Positions 1 to 9,069 of a stretch of 64,000 bases of DNA are shown in pieces; position 1 is the first letter of the stretch, and each line of letters begins with the position of its first letter. The notes under the pieces were generated by a model. The model did not search any database, was not told the origin of the DNA, and saw nothing but the letters and a program-made list of their open reading frames with translations. Both the position numbers and the translations under genes were made by a program. The DNA comes from Desulfosporosinus sp049943955 (lineage in GTDB: Bacteria; Bacillota; Desulfitobacteriia; Desulfitobacteriales; Desulfitobacteriaceae), in NCBI RefSeq assembly GCF_049943955.1, contig NZ_JBNFTW010000008.1, forward strand, positions 137,239 to 201,238. Direction: 5' to 3'.

Positions 1-744
1 ATCAACCAACATTTCTGTATGGACTCCTAAATCCTTCAAATCAGACTTAGCAATCAGCTGCCCTAAGGCATTAGGCATGGTACCGATTCCCAGCTGCAGA
101 CAATCACCATCTCTAATATTCTCCAGAACGTATTTTGCTATTTGATGGTCAATTTCACCGGGATCATCGGAGGGAACCTGAGGCATGCCGGTATGACCGC
201 CTTCAACAATAAAATCCACATCGGAAATATGAAGATAATGGCCATACCCTCCATGAGCGATTGGCATGTCTTCGTTAACTTCCAAAATAATAATTTTGGC
301 TTTGCGCGCATTTGCCCAGTAATGGGAAATTGTCGGTCCTAAGTTAAAAAATCCGTGTTTATCCATAGGGCTGACTTGAATCATGGCGATGTCCATGCGC
401 ACATTCTCAAGAACATAGCGCGGAACTTCAGAATACTTGAGCGGAATATAATAGGCTCTCCCCATGTCATAATACTTCCGGTCGATAGCGCTAAAATGTG
501 TACAATTCCAATTAAAATGCTCCCCTTTGGGATCAGCTTTCACAAATGCATGGGGACGCATCGTAACTCCGCCTAATAGCTGAATATCATGAAGTTCAGG
601 GGCGCGTGCAGCTAAAGCCCGATCAAGAACAGGCAGTGTATTAGCTGCATAGGAGTAACCGATCCAATCACCGCTCTTAACAACACTTACCGCTTTTTCT
701 GGGGAAACGAGCTTACTTTGATATTCTTTAACTGCTGCGGACAT
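1..744 (-). CDS. Acetyl-CoA hydrolase/CoA-transferase family protein (3' end beyond window)
   Basis: The frame is open from the ATG at 744 to the window edge, giving 248 residues of a family usually about 430-450 long, so the C-terminal part is missing. The start is supported by a GAGGAGGAAG Shine-Dalgarno. Residues read as a 4-hydroxybutyrate/butyryl-CoA:acetate CoA-transferase type: the GIGTMPNALG segment and, about residue 240-245, GVHTEM, whose Glu corresponds to the catalytic glutamate that forms the glutamyl-CoA thioester in this family. It would move CoA between acetate and an acyl-CoA in the cytoplasm. It is the last gene seen in the fadE-fadN-fadA operon, 81 nt after the thiolase, which suggests it activates or releases fatty acids for that pathway. 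Substrate is inferred from context only. Confidence 0.85.
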   Translation of the reverse strand, partial: MSAAVKEYQSKLVSPEKAVSVVKSGDWIGYSYAANTLPVLDRALAARAPELHDIQLLGGVTMRPHAFVKADPKGEHFNWNCTHFSAIDRKYYDMGRAYYIPLKYSEVPRYVLENVRMDIAMIQVSPMDKHGFFNLGPTISHYWANARKAKIIILEVNEDMPIAHGGYGHYLHISDVDFIVEGGHTGMPQVPSDDPGEIDHQIAKYVLENIRDGDCLQLGIGTMPNALGQLIAKSDLKDLGVHTEMLVD

Positions 745-776
745 CTTCTTCCTCCTCATTCATTGAATTTCACTGG

Positions 777-808
777 CAGCGCCCGCCAGAACTAGGAGGC
801 AGGCGCTG
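777..808 (-). other. Intercistronic hairpin between thiolase and CoA-transferase genes
   Basis: Arms 777-787 and 798-808 form an 11-bp GC-rich stem with one G-T wobble and a 10-nt loop. No T-run follows on the minus strand, so it is not a typical terminator. It lies in the 81-nt gap after the thiolase stop and could stabilise the upstream message or modulate expression of the CoA-transferase. Function is inferred. Confidence 0.45.
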
Positions 809-825
809 TAAAAGAGGAATTTGCT

Positions 826-1983
826 TTACAGTAATTCGTAGATCCCTGCCGCGCCCATACCGCCGCCGATGCACATTGTGACCATTCCATACTTTTTCTT
901 CCGTTTAATCATCTCATGAAGTAAGGTCGCAGTTAACTTTGCCCCGGTGCAGCCCAGAGGATGCCCTAAAGCTATGGCACCGCCATTAGGATTTACTTTT
1001 CCCGGATCAATGTCCAGCGTTTTAATGACCGCCAGCGATTGAGAAGCAAAGGCCTCATTTAACTCAAAGAGATCGATATCCTCCAGTTTTAAGCCGACTT
1101 GCTTGAGTACCTTAGGGATAGCCTTGATCGGACCGATTCCCATCAGTTCAGGTTCTACCCCGGCAACCGCAAACCCGCGCCAAACGGCTAAAGGTTTTAA
1201 ACCAAGAGCTTTCACTTTCTGTTCGGACATCAACAGAGTCATTGCTGCGCCGTCACTCGTCTGGGAAGAGTTCCCCGCTGTGACTGACCCCCCGTTCTTA
1301 AAAGCGGGCCGCAGCTTAGCCAAAGTTTCTATAGTGGTTTCCGGACGAATACCCTCATCTTTCGCAAACCATTTCTCACCTGGTTTTCCCCAAGTCGGCA
1401 GAGGAATCGGAACAATCTCATCATCAAAACGTCCGCTGCTTTGAGCAGCCCAAGCTTTTTGATGGCTTTGTGCCGCGAAAGCATCCTGCTGGTCCCGGGT
1501 GACTTCATACTTTTGGGCTACATTTTCTGCAGTCATCCCCATTGAGAGATATACTTCCGGGGCATTAGCAAGCATATAAGGATTTGGAGCCGGTTTACTT
1601 CCGCCCATGGGAACCAAAGACATACTCTCTGCTCCGCCTGCAAGCATCACATCCGCTTCACCCAAACGAATCCTGTCTGCCGCCATGGAAATCGCCTGTA
1701 ACCCTGATGAACAAAAACGATTGATGGTCACGCCCGGAACCTCAATGGGAAGACCTGCACGCCGGATCATAATTCTGGCCATATTCATCCCCTGCTCACC
1801 TTCTGGGAAAGAGCAGCCCAGGACAAGATCATCGATATCCTCCCTATTAAGGCCAGGAACAGTCTGAAGAACATCTTGTATTACATAAGCTCCTAAATCA
1901 TCCGGTCGAACCTGTGCTAAGGCACCCCTGGCCGATTTTCCAACCGCAGTGCGTTTCGCTTGTATGATGTACGCTTCTTGCAT
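826..1983 (-). CDS. fadA: Acetyl-CoA C-acyltransferase (thiolase)
   Basis: 385 residues, full length for a thiolase. It cleaves 3-ketoacyl-CoA with CoA to acetyl-CoA and a shortened acyl-CoA, the last step of beta-oxidation. The nucleophilic Cys is at about residue 91 in NRFCSSGLQAI, the His at about 341 in GGAIALGHPLGCTGAK, and the second Cys at about 371 in CIGGGMGAAG. The ATG at 1983 follows a GGGGGG-containing Shine-Dalgarno only 11 nt after the upstream fadN stop, so the two are almost certainly cotranscribed. The order dehydrogenase-fadN-fadA matches the gene content of the Bacillus fadNAE operon. It could also work in the synthetic direction (acetoacetyl-CoA formation). Confidence 0.93.
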   Translation of the reverse strand: MQEAYIIQAKRTAVGKSARGALAQVRPDDLGAYVIQDVLQTVPGLNREDIDDLVLGCSFPEGEQGMNMARIMIRRAGLPIEVPGVTINRFCSSGLQAISMAADRIRLGEADVMLAGGAESMSLVPMGGSKPAPNPYMLANAPEVYLSMGMTAENVAQKYEVTRDQQDAFAAQSHQKAWAAQSSGRFDDEIVPIPLPTWGKPGEKWFAKDEGIRPETTIETLAKLRPAFKNGGSVTAGNSSQTSDGAAMTLLMSEQKVKALGLKPLAVWRGFAVAGVEPELMGIGPIKAIPKVLKQVGLKLEDIDLFELNEAFASQSLAVIKTLDIDPGKVNPNGGAIALGHPLGCTGAKLTATLLHEMIKRKKKYGMVTMCIGGGMGAAGIYELL

Positions 1984-1994
1984 TATTTTCCCCC

Positions 1995-4376
1995 CTAATT
2001 CCGTAATGGCTTGCCTTTAGTGAGCATATGGCGGATGCGTTCTAAAGTCTTCGCTTCCCCAAGCAAACTTAAAAAGGCTTCACGTTCCAGATCTAAAAGA
2101 TATTGCTCATCAACGAGCATACCTGCCGGGCGATCTCCTCCAGTGATAGCATAAGCCAATTTGTTGCCTAGATGCCGGTCATATTCGGAGATATAACGCC
2201 CTTCAAGCATTCCATACATTGCCAGTTCCAGAGTGCCGCGTACACCGGACCCCGCAATTCTCACCTTCGTCGGCAAATTAGATCTGAAGTTGAGTGCTAG
2301 GTCAATGACCCGTGCTTTAGCATCCATAAGGATATGTTCCGGGTTCATGCTGTAACGATCGTGGTCACGCAAAAAACCGAGTTGACGAGCCTTTTCGGCA
2401 CTGGTAGAGACCTGAGCCATGGCTATCACTTCAAAACGTTTGCCAAAGAAATAGTCCGGAATAACCTGAACTCCCGGCAAAACTCCTTCCATCGCCCGAA
2501 CAGCCATTTCTTTGGTTCCGCCTCCGGCAGGAATCAAACCGACTCCAACTTCGACAAGCCCTATATAGGTTTCAGAAGAAGCCTGGATAGCATGAGAGTG
2601 CAGACATATCTCCGCTCCGCCGCCAAGCGTCATACCGAAGGGAGCTGCTACGACAGGCTTTTTCGCAAATTTCAACGCCATTGTCGCATTCTGTAATTGA
2701 CGAATGCCCTGGTCCAGATCCGACCAGTTGCCTTTCTCTGCTTCGCGAAGAATATCCACGAGATTAGCGCCCACGCAGAAATTCTTACCCTGGTTGCCAA
2801 TAACCATCCCTGCGTAATTTTTCTCAACCTCTTCTAGTGACTTATAGATCATCTCTACAACATCTGTAGTGATCGAATTGTTCGGGGAATGAAATTCCAA
2901 ACAAGCAACCCCATCGTTCAAATCTATTAAGCTTGCACCGGCATTGCCCATAATAACTTTGCCTGTCTTGTAAGCGTCCTTCAGGAAAAAGGAATAACTG
3001 CTGACCGCTTTTTGACGATAGACGCCGTTGTCATAATAGGTGGTCTCTCCGGCTTCCGTTTTGCCATAGAAGCTCTCATATCCCTTCGAGAGCAATTCTT
3101 CCACAATTACAGGCAATTTGCCGCCTTCAGCAACAATACGGTCCGCCGTAACTTTAACACCGAGAGCATCCCAAAGTTCAAATGGACCCATTTCCCAGTT
3201 ATAGCCCCAGCGCATGCCTTCGTCGATACCGGTGATATCCTCGGCAATGTCTTTAACTAAATTAGCGGCATAGAGAAGCGTTGGTTTTAAAACATTCCAA
3301 GCAAACTCGGAACCGACATCATCCCCGCTGACTAATGTTCGCAGCTTCTCGGACAGGTTTCTTGCCGCTTTTGCTTTATCCAGACAAGGAAACGACACTT
3401 TTTTGGGCGGGCCATAGGTCATGGTTTTGATATCTAAAACTTCTTTACCTTGAGGGCCTCTGGATTTTTTATAAAAGCCTTGCTTCGTTTTATCGCCTAA
3501 CCAGCCGTTTTTCTGCATCGTAAAGATAAACTCGGGTAAAACGAAGTCATTCTTCTCCTCGGGAACACCATTGGCAACATTATTGTTGGAATGAATAAAG
3601 ACATCCAGACCGACGAGATCGATCAAACGGAAGGAAGCGCTCTTTGGTCTTCCCATAGCGGGGCCTGTTAAAGCATCCACTTCTTCAACAGTTAGTCCTA
3701 AACGAAGCATCTCTTTCAGCAATACAGGTGAGCCGATGGCTCCAATGCGATTAGCTATGAAATTAGGTGTGTCTTTACACATAACCACACCTTTACCCAA
3801 AACACGCTCGCCAAACTCTTTCAGATAAGCAATCACAGGGGGTTCGGTATTGGGCCCGGGAATAATCTCTAAAAGTTTCATATACCGCGGTGGGTTAAAG
3901 AAATGGGTGCCGCAGAAATATCGTGTAAAGCTTTCCGGAAGTCCTTCCACCATAGCTTTAAGTGAAATTCCTGAGGTATTTGATGTGACGATCGTCCCCG
4001 GACGAACAACAGCAGCTATCTTTTTAAAGAGATCCTTCTTAACATCGAGCCGTTCAACGACAACCTCGATAACCCAATCAACCTCACTTAAGCGTCCTAA
4101 ATCATCGCTTATGTTACCTGCCTCAATTCGTTCTGCAAACTCCGGAATCAGGAGCGGGGCAGGATTCATCTTCAGCAGCTTAGCTTTATTTTGTTCTGCA
4201 ATACTATTTCTGACCTTTTTGTCCTCAAGGGTTAATCCGGCCGCTTCTTCCTTGGCCGAAAGCGTTGACGGGACAATATCCAACAACAGACTTGGTATCC
4301 CGGCATTGGCTAAATGGGCGGCGATAGTGCTTCCCATCACGCCTGACCCGATTACTGCAACTTTATAAATCTGCAT
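1995..4376 (-). CDS. fadN: 3-hydroxyacyl-CoA dehydrogenase/enoyl-CoA hydratase fusion (FadN type)
   Basis: 793 residues, the length of FadN. The N-terminal Rossmann domain opens with VIGSGVMGSTIAAHLANAG, and hydroxyacyl-CoA dehydrogenase C-terminal domains follow to about residue 400. The crotonase domain lies in the C-terminal half (about 470-680), with the oxyanion-hole segments GKNFCVGANL and GMTLGGGAEICLH and the catalytic-Glu region VEVGVGLIPAGGGTKEM. It hydrates 2-enoyl-CoA and oxidises the 3-hydroxyacyl-CoA with NAD. The domain order (dehydrogenase first) is that of FadN rather than E. coli FadB. The ATG at 4376 has a GAGGAGG Shine-Dalgarno. It lies 32 nt after the acyl-CoA dehydrogenase and 11 nt before the thiolase. 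Confidence 0.93.
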   Translation of the reverse strand: MQIYKVAVIGSGVMGSTIAAHLANAGIPSLLLDIVPSTLSAKEEAAGLTLEDKKVRNSIAEQNKAKLLKMNPAPLLIPEFAERIEAGNISDDLGRLSEVDWVIEVVVERLDVKKDLFKKIAAVVRPGTIVTSNTSGISLKAMVEGLPESFTRYFCGTHFFNPPRYMKLLEIIPGPNTEPPVIAYLKEFGERVLGKGVVMCKDTPNFIANRIGAIGSPVLLKEMLRLGLTVEEVDALTGPAMGRPKSASFRLIDLVGLDVFIHSNNNVANGVPEEKNDFVLPEFIFTMQKNGWLGDKTKQGFYKKSRGPQGKEVLDIKTMTYGPPKKVSFPCLDKAKAARNLSEKLRTLVSGDDVGSEFAWNVLKPTLLYAANLVKDIAEDITGIDEGMRWGYNWEMGPFELWDALGVKVTADRIVAEGGKLPVIVEELLSKGYESFYGKTEAGETTYYDNGVYRQKAVSSYSFFLKDAYKTGKVIMGNAGASLIDLNDGVACLEFHSPNNSITTDVVEMIYKSLEEVEKNYAGMVIGNQGKNFCVGANLVDILREAEKGNWSDLDQGIRQLQNATMALKFAKKPVVAAPFGMTLGGGAEICLHSHAIQASSETYIGLVEVGVGLIPAGGGTKEMAVRAMEGVLPGVQVIPDYFFGKRFEVIAMAQVSTSAEKARQLGFLRDHDRYSMNPEHILMDAKARVIDLALNFRSNLPTKVRIAGSGVRGTLELAMYGMLEGRYISEYDRHLGNKLAYAITGGDRPAGMLVDEQYLLDLEREAFLSLLGEAKTLERIRHMLTKGKPLRN

Positions 4377-4408
4377 TTATATCCTCCTCTCGTTTCTGTT
4401 AGCTAACC

Positions 4409-6223
4409 TTAAAAGGCTGCTTCTGGGATATCCATAGCCGAAGTATCAGCTTCCTTAATAATTCGTACTGTCGCCGCCACGTCTGGCACAATATTAAGAA
4501 CGTAAAACTTCGCCGACTGAATTTTCCCCTTATAGAAGGCCTGATCACCAGTTCCTTGAGCAAGCTTTTCTTGAGCTACTAATGCTTGCTGCATTAACAA
4601 ACATCCTCCATATAGTTCAGCCGTAATGCGCAAAATTCTCGTGCTATAGAGTGGAACCAGCCTGATATCTTCCTTAAAATAACCCAGCATGGTACCCACA
4701 AGATCTTGATAAGCCATTAACGCTTTTCCTAAAACTGCAAATTCGTGGGCAAAAGTATTATGATTTTGGTTGGTCTGTACAAATGCCGCCAATTCCATCA
4801 TCCACTCTTTAAAAATACTGCCATTGTCCAGTCTCCACTTACGGCCTACAAGATCCATGGATTGGATAAAATTAGTACCTTCCCAAATCGAATAAATCTT
4901 TACATCCCTGGCTTGACGCGCAATAGGGTATTCTTCGGTATAGCCATAGCCGCCTAAGACTTGAATAGCTTCGGTAATCATCAGCCACCCTTGATCTGAG
5001 CAGTATGCCTTAACCAAAGGCGTAATAACTTCAATCGAACGTTTAGCTTTACGGATATCCTCAGGATCATCCCCATGTTGAATTAAATCCAGATAATAAT
5101 AGCCCTTAAAGATCATGGCCCGCATAGCTTCCAAGGTCGCCTTCTGAGTTAATAACATACGCCGAATATCTTCGTGTTGAATAATGGGTACACGATCGCC
5201 TTTGGGATTGGTAATGGGACGCCCCTGAATGCGCTCTCTGGCATAATTAACGGCATTGTTATAGGCTACTGTCGCCACAGCCAGAGCACTATGCCCGGTA
5301 TCCATCCGAGATCCATTGATCATCATGAACATTTGCGCCATACCTTGGCCAACCCCTTTTTCATCAGGAACAATACCCAACAGAATGCCTCGGCAATGGC
5401 CCTCTTCGCCAAAACTGAGTACTGCTGTTGCCGAACCTTTAAGGCCCATTTTATGTTCGATCCCCACAGTAGCGACGTCATTGGGGTCACCTAAACTCCC
5501 GTCTTCCTTGACCCAAATTTTAGGAACGATAAATAGGGACAAGCCTTTGGTACCGGGAGCAGCTCCATCAACACGGGCCAGTACCAGATGAATTATGTTT
5601 TCCGTTAGATCATGGTCTCCTCCGGTAATAAAACATTTAGTGCCCTTAATTTTATAAACTAGAGGTTCGTCAGTGGGATAAGCTTTAGAGGTCATATCCC
5701 CCACATCAGAACCCCCTCCGGGTTCAGTTAAGCACATTGTACCTTCCCAGACACCTTCAAACATTTTTGGGGTATAAAGGGCGATTTGTTCCTTAGACCC
5801 GAAGGCCTTGATCACAGCCGCAATACCGCCGCTTAAGCCAATATAGGGGGACATGGACGGATTAGCCCCGATAATATATTCACGAACAGATTGATTAAGG
5901 ATTTCCGGAAGGGCTCCCTCACCATCCACATCATTGTTGCTGGCGCCCCATCCGTTGTCATGGAGGAATCTGAAGGCCTTGTGAAACGATGGCGGAACAG
6001 TCACTTTTCCATCGTTAAATCTTGCCCCAATCGTATCGCCATCATCATTTGTGGGAGCTACCACGTCTTTACACACTTTCAGGGATTGATCGAGGATTCC
6101 ATCGACATCCTCAATGGAGAGATAATCCCGATAGCGCTTTAAGCCTAGAATCTTTTTTCCGTCCAGCCACTCTTTGATAATAAATTTATGATCCTTATTG
6201 CTGTAAATAAAATTACTCGCCAA
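4409..6223 (-). CDS. fadE: Acyl-CoA dehydrogenase (FadE type, about 600 residues)
   Basis: A flavoprotein that oxidises acyl-CoA to trans-2-enoyl-CoA, the first step of beta-oxidation. It carries the MCLTEPGGGSDVGDM flavin/substrate segment and the catalytic glutamate in IYSIWEGTNFIQ. The extra C-terminal 150 or so residues are typical of the 600-residue Firmicutes family. I place the start at the TTG at 6223 because an AGGGTGAG Shine-Dalgarno sits 5 nt before it. An in-frame ATG at 6241 gives six more residues (610 aa) but has no ribosome-binding site. It is the first gene of the operon and lies about 115 nt downstream of a sigma-54 promoter. Chain-length preference cannot be read from sequence; the electron acceptor (ETF) is not in this window. 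Confidence 0.9.
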   Translation of the reverse strand: MASNFIYSNKDHKFIIKEWLDGKKILGLKRYRDYLSIEDVDGILDQSLKVCKDVVAPTNDDGDTIGARFNDGKVTVPPSFHKAFRFLHDNGWGASNNDVDGEGALPEILNQSVREYIIGANPSMSPYIGLSGGIAAVIKAFGSKEQIALYTPKMFEGVWEGTMCLTEPGGGSDVGDMTSKAYPTDEPLVYKIKGTKCFITGGDHDLTENIIHLVLARVDGAAPGTKGLSLFIVPKIWVKEDGSLGDPNDVATVGIEHKMGLKGSATAVLSFGEEGHCRGILLGIVPDEKGVGQGMAQMFMMINGSRMDTGHSALAVATVAYNNAVNYARERIQGRPITNPKGDRVPIIQHEDIRRMLLTQKATLEAMRAMIFKGYYYLDLIQHGDDPEDIRKAKRSIEVITPLVKAYCSDQGWLMITEAIQVLGGYGYTEEYPIARQARDVKIYSIWEGTNFIQSMDLVGRKWRLDNGSIFKEWMMELAAFVQTNQNHNTFAHEFAVLGKALMAYQDLVGTMLGYFKEDIRLVPLYSTRILRITAELYGGCLLMQQALVAQEKLAQGTGDQAFYKGKIQSAKFYVLNIVPDVAATVRIIKEADTSAMDIPEAAF

Positions 6224-6350
6224 AAAACTCACCCTTTCCATAAAATAGTAGTACTATACAATGACTTCTGATATTGATCATCTTTTTTGATCAAGGCTTG
6301 GCTTTACACTTCCTTTTCCAAGAAAATTAAATATTCTTAATAGTCTTATA

Positions 6351-6366
6351 AGCAATAACCATGCCA
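6351..6366 (-). promoter_or_regulatory. Sigma-54 (-24/-12) promoter of the fad operon
   Basis: On the minus strand the sequence reads TGGCAT-N5-TTGCT, matching the sigma-54 consensus TGGCAC-N5-TTGCW at 10 of 11 fixed positions, with the invariant GG and GC at the right spacing. Transcription would begin near 6340, about 115 nt before the acyl-CoA dehydrogenase start. The next gene upstream encodes a sigma-54-dependent activator, which strongly supports the call. Confidence 0.85.
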
Positions 6367-6460
6367 AATAAAAAGGCCTTCTAAAGAGCGTATAATCTTA
6401 GAAGACTCAACAAAACCTGTATGAATTTGAAACAAAAAATAGTTCCTTTCCAAAACTATA

Positions 6461-6475
6461 GTGCGTAAAACGTAC
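6461..6475. promoter_or_regulatory. Candidate upstream activator site
   Basis: GTGCGT-AAA-ACGTAC is a near-perfect inverted repeat (one mismatch), about 100 bp upstream of the sigma-54 promoter and between it and the activator gene. That is the usual position for an enhancer-type site bound by a Fis-type HTH. Binding is inferred from position and symmetry only. Confidence 0.45.
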
Positions 6476-6501
6476 AATACATTGTTTAATAGTCATCCCG
6501 C

Positions 6502-7902
6502 TCAGTTAATCCCATAACGATGTAATTTATCGTAAAATACTCGCCGAGAAAATCCTAATTCTTTCATTGCTTTTGTTCGATTATTATTATTGTCTGCTAA
6601 GGCCGAAAGAATTAGTTCTTTTTCCAAGGCCGCCACAATTTCCTTTACTGTTTGAGACTTATTCCTGGCGCTTAACTGGTCATCATTAAGGTGGAGAATT
6701 TGTTTCGGCAAATGATACATTTCTATAGTTGTACCACTGCAAACAATACTTGCGTGTTCGAGTACATTTTGTATTTCTCGAATATTGCCCGGCCAGTCAT
6801 ATTCTTGAAAAAATCTCAGCACTTGAGAAGAAAGCGATAGTTCATGACCTAATTCACGAGCAAAACGATTCAGAAAGGTTTTAGCTAAAGCTAGGATGTC
6901 ATCTTTTCGTTCTCTTAGCGGAACAAGGTTAAGAGGAACAATATTTAAACGGTAATACAAATCCCGCCGGAAAGTACCTTCTTGAATCATGCTTTCCAAG
7001 TCCCGATTTGTCGCTGCAATCACCCGGATATCAACTTTAATCGTTTTAGTGCCGCCCACTCGCTCGATCTCTTTTTCTTGCAGGACACGCAATAATTTTG
7101 CCTGCATGGTAATACTCATATCACCGATTTCGTCCAAAAATATGGTACCGCCGTGAGCCAGCTCGAACTTACCGAGCTTTCCTCCCTTTTTAGCGCCTGT
7201 AAAAGCGCCGTCTTCATATCCAAAAAGTTCACTCTCAATTAAATTGTCCGGTATCGCAGCACAGTTTACTTTAATTAACGGCTTATCTTTTCTTCGGCTG
7301 CTGTTATGTACTGCCTTGGCTAAAACCTCTTTACCGACACCACTTTCTCCTCGAATTAGTACGGTACTATCTGTTTTGGCAACCTTGGCCGCTAAGACTA
7401 AGGTTTCTTTTAACGTGCTGTTTTGTCCTACATATTCTTTAAAGGAAAGAGGAAGTTGCTCCCATTGTTGTAACTGCTCTTTTAAATAATCGGCTACGCC
7501 TCTTGTCTGCTCCAACTCACGGCTCAATTCTATAACTTCAGAAATGTTTTTAAAGATTGAAACACAGCCCATGATTCTATGGCCATCGTTTAAAAGGAAG
7601 GAACTTCCTATAACATCAATTCCGAGCGAGTCCAAATAGTCCCTCCCCATATGACAGGACTTTCCGCTGCGCATTAACGTTATCGCTTCAGCCTTAGGTT
7701 CGATCTGATCCAACCTGCGTCCTAACACTTTTTCTACAGGTACCCCTAGTATCCTTGCGTAAGCTTCGTTAGCGTAGACTATGGTCGTATCCGTGTCAAT
7801 AACAAGTACTACATCATGAATGTTATCCATAATTCGGAATAAAAGTTCTCGATTCCATTGCGGAAAATTACTGCTTTTAACAGCGTGGATTCCCGTACTC
7901 AT
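6502..7902 (-). CDS. Sigma-54-dependent transcriptional activator, PAS-AAA+-Fis HTH
   Basis: A bacterial enhancer-binding protein. An N-terminal PAS domain (about residues 15-110, with the phrase VVLVIDTDTTIVYANEAYARILG) is followed by a central AAA+ ATPase with Walker A GESGVGKE, the sigma-54 contact loop GAFTGA, Walker B GTIFLDEIGD, and a C-terminal Fis-type HTH (KAMKELGFSRRVFYDKL). The start chosen is the ATG at 7902 because GGGGGAT precedes it; the ATG at 7926 would add eight residues and has no clear ribosome-binding site. It lies just upstream of the fad operon and its sigma-54 promoter, in the same direction, so it very probably activates that operon. The PAS domain may sense an acyl-CoA, a ligand or redox state; nothing in the sequence tells which. 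Confidence 0.92.
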   Translation of the reverse strand: MSTGIHAVKSSNFPQWNRELLFRIMDNIHDVVLVIDTDTTIVYANEAYARILGVPVEKVLGRRLDQIEPKAEAITLMRSGKSCHMGRDYLDSLGIDVIGSSFLLNDGHRIMGCVSIFKNISEVIELSRELEQTRGVADYLKEQLQQWEQLPLSFKEYVGQNSTLKETLVLAAKVAKTDSTVLIRGESGVGKEVLAKAVHNSSRRKDKPLIKVNCAAIPDNLIESELFGYEDGAFTGAKKGGKLGKFELAHGGTIFLDEIGDMSITMQAKLLRVLQEKEIERVGGTKTIKVDIRVIAATNRDLESMIQEGTFRRDLYYRLNIVPLNLVPLRERKDDILALAKTFLNRFARELGHELSLSSQVLRFFQEYDWPGNIREIQNVLEHASIVCSGTTIEMYHLPKQILHLNDDQLSARNKSQTVKEIVAALEKELILSALADNNNNRTKAMKELGFSRRVFYDKLHRYGIN

Positions 7903-8008
7903 GTTTATCCCCCACTTGTTATCCATCTTTTAGCACTATTATATAGAATGAAAAGGAACATAGTAAAGTGATAATTTCAAATAGTCAAAACATTTTGGGC
8001 CTTGCACA

Positions 8009-8037
8009 CGAAAAGGGAGCTTTTGGATAAGCTCCCT
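8009..8037 (-). terminator. Terminator downstream of 3-hydroxybutyryl-CoA dehydrogenase gene
   Basis: AGGGAGCTT (8014-8022) pairs perfectly with AAGCTCCCT (8029-8037) around a 6-nt loop. Read on the minus strand the stem is followed by TTTTC. It lies 62 nt past the dehydrogenase stop, and separates that gene from the activator gene. Confidence 0.7.
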
Positions 8038-8098
8038 ATACCATTATCATTAGTTCTTTAAGACCTAGCTGAATGCAAGAGGGCCAGCGCTTACTTCT

Positions 8099-8965
8099 TC
8101 AGGAATACTCGTAAAACCCTTTACCCGTTTTGCGTCCCCATTCGTTCTTAATATACTTTTCTACAATAATGGGTGAAGGACGATCGGCCGGGTCACCGGT
8201 TGCTTGAAAACGCTCCATACTGATATAATAGCTCAAATCAATTCCGGTTAGATCCATTAAACGGAAAGGTCCCAGGGGATGACCCAAGGCATTCATCACT
8301 GCAAGGTCAATCTCTTGGGGTGTGGCAATTCCCATGTCGGCAATGAATATCGCCTCTTGAGCTAAAGCCGATAATATCCGATTAACCAGAAACCCATAAA
8401 TTTCTTTCTTAAGCCAAACACCGATCTTGCCCAGTTTAGCACTTAAGTCCATAGTGATTTGCGCAGTTTCGGCAGAGGTATGAGGTCCTTGAACAACTTC
8501 CACCAGTTTCATAACTAAGGCAGGGTTGAAGAAATGCATGTTGCATACTTTACCGGGCCGCTCCGTGGCATCGGCAATCTTCGAACTGACAATATAGGAA
8601 CTATTAGTGGCAAGTATCGCCTGCGGCGGAGCAATTCGATCCAAATCAGCAAAGAGTTTTCGCTTGATATCCATTTTTTCCACAGCTGCCTCAATAACAA
8701 AGTCAGCCTTTCCGGCAGCTTCTTCTAAACTCACAGTAAATTTCAGCTTCGCTAAAGCACAATCTGCCTGCTCCTGCGTTAATTTCCCTTTACTCACTCG
8801 TTCTGGCAAATAAGATTTGGCGAAGGCCTCCGCTTTGTCCAACATATCTTGACTTATATCCGTGCAGGCAACGTTATAACCGGCTAAAGCGCAGCACAAG
8901 GCAATCTGATGCCCCATGTTGCCGGCTCCGACGACACAGATTGTTTTAATGTCTTCTAACTTCAA
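8099..8965 (-). CDS. hbd: 3-hydroxybutyryl-CoA dehydrogenase
   Basis: A stand-alone NAD(P)-dependent 3-hydroxyacyl-CoA dehydrogenase of about 288 residues, the usual length. The dinucleotide fold reads VVGAGNMGHQIALCCALAGY, and NMHFFNPALVMKLVEVV carries the catalytic His. The start chosen is TTG at 8965, nine nt after an AGGGAG Shine-Dalgarno. The ATG at 8974 touches that Shine-Dalgarno, and an upstream ATG at 9013 adds 16 residues without any ribosome-binding site. It interconverts acetoacetyl-CoA and 3-hydroxybutyryl-CoA. It pairs functionally with the crotonase gene upstream (9258-10037), but the two are separated by a dispersed repeat of about 165 nt. It duplicates one activity of FadN. 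Confidence 0.9.
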   Translation of the reverse strand: MKLEDIKTICVVGAGNMGHQIALCCALAGYNVACTDISQDMLDKAEAFAKSYLPERVSKGKLTQEQADCALAKLKFTVSLEEAAGKADFVIEAAVEKMDIKRKLFADLDRIAPPQAILATNSSYIVSSKIADATERPGKVCNMHFFNPALVMKLVEVVQGPHTSAETAQITMDLSAKLGKIGVWLKKEIYGFLVNRILSALAQEAIFIADMGIATPQEIDLAVMNALGHPLGPFRLMDLTGIDLSYYISMERFQATGDPADRPSPIIVEKYIKNEWGRKTGKGFYEYS

Positions 8966-9069
8966 TCGGATCATCTCCCTATCAATAATATGAACAGCTG
9001 CCATAACTTTCATTATGAAATGCGTCAGTTACAATTTGATACGAATGAATCATCGTCTAAAATGATGTG

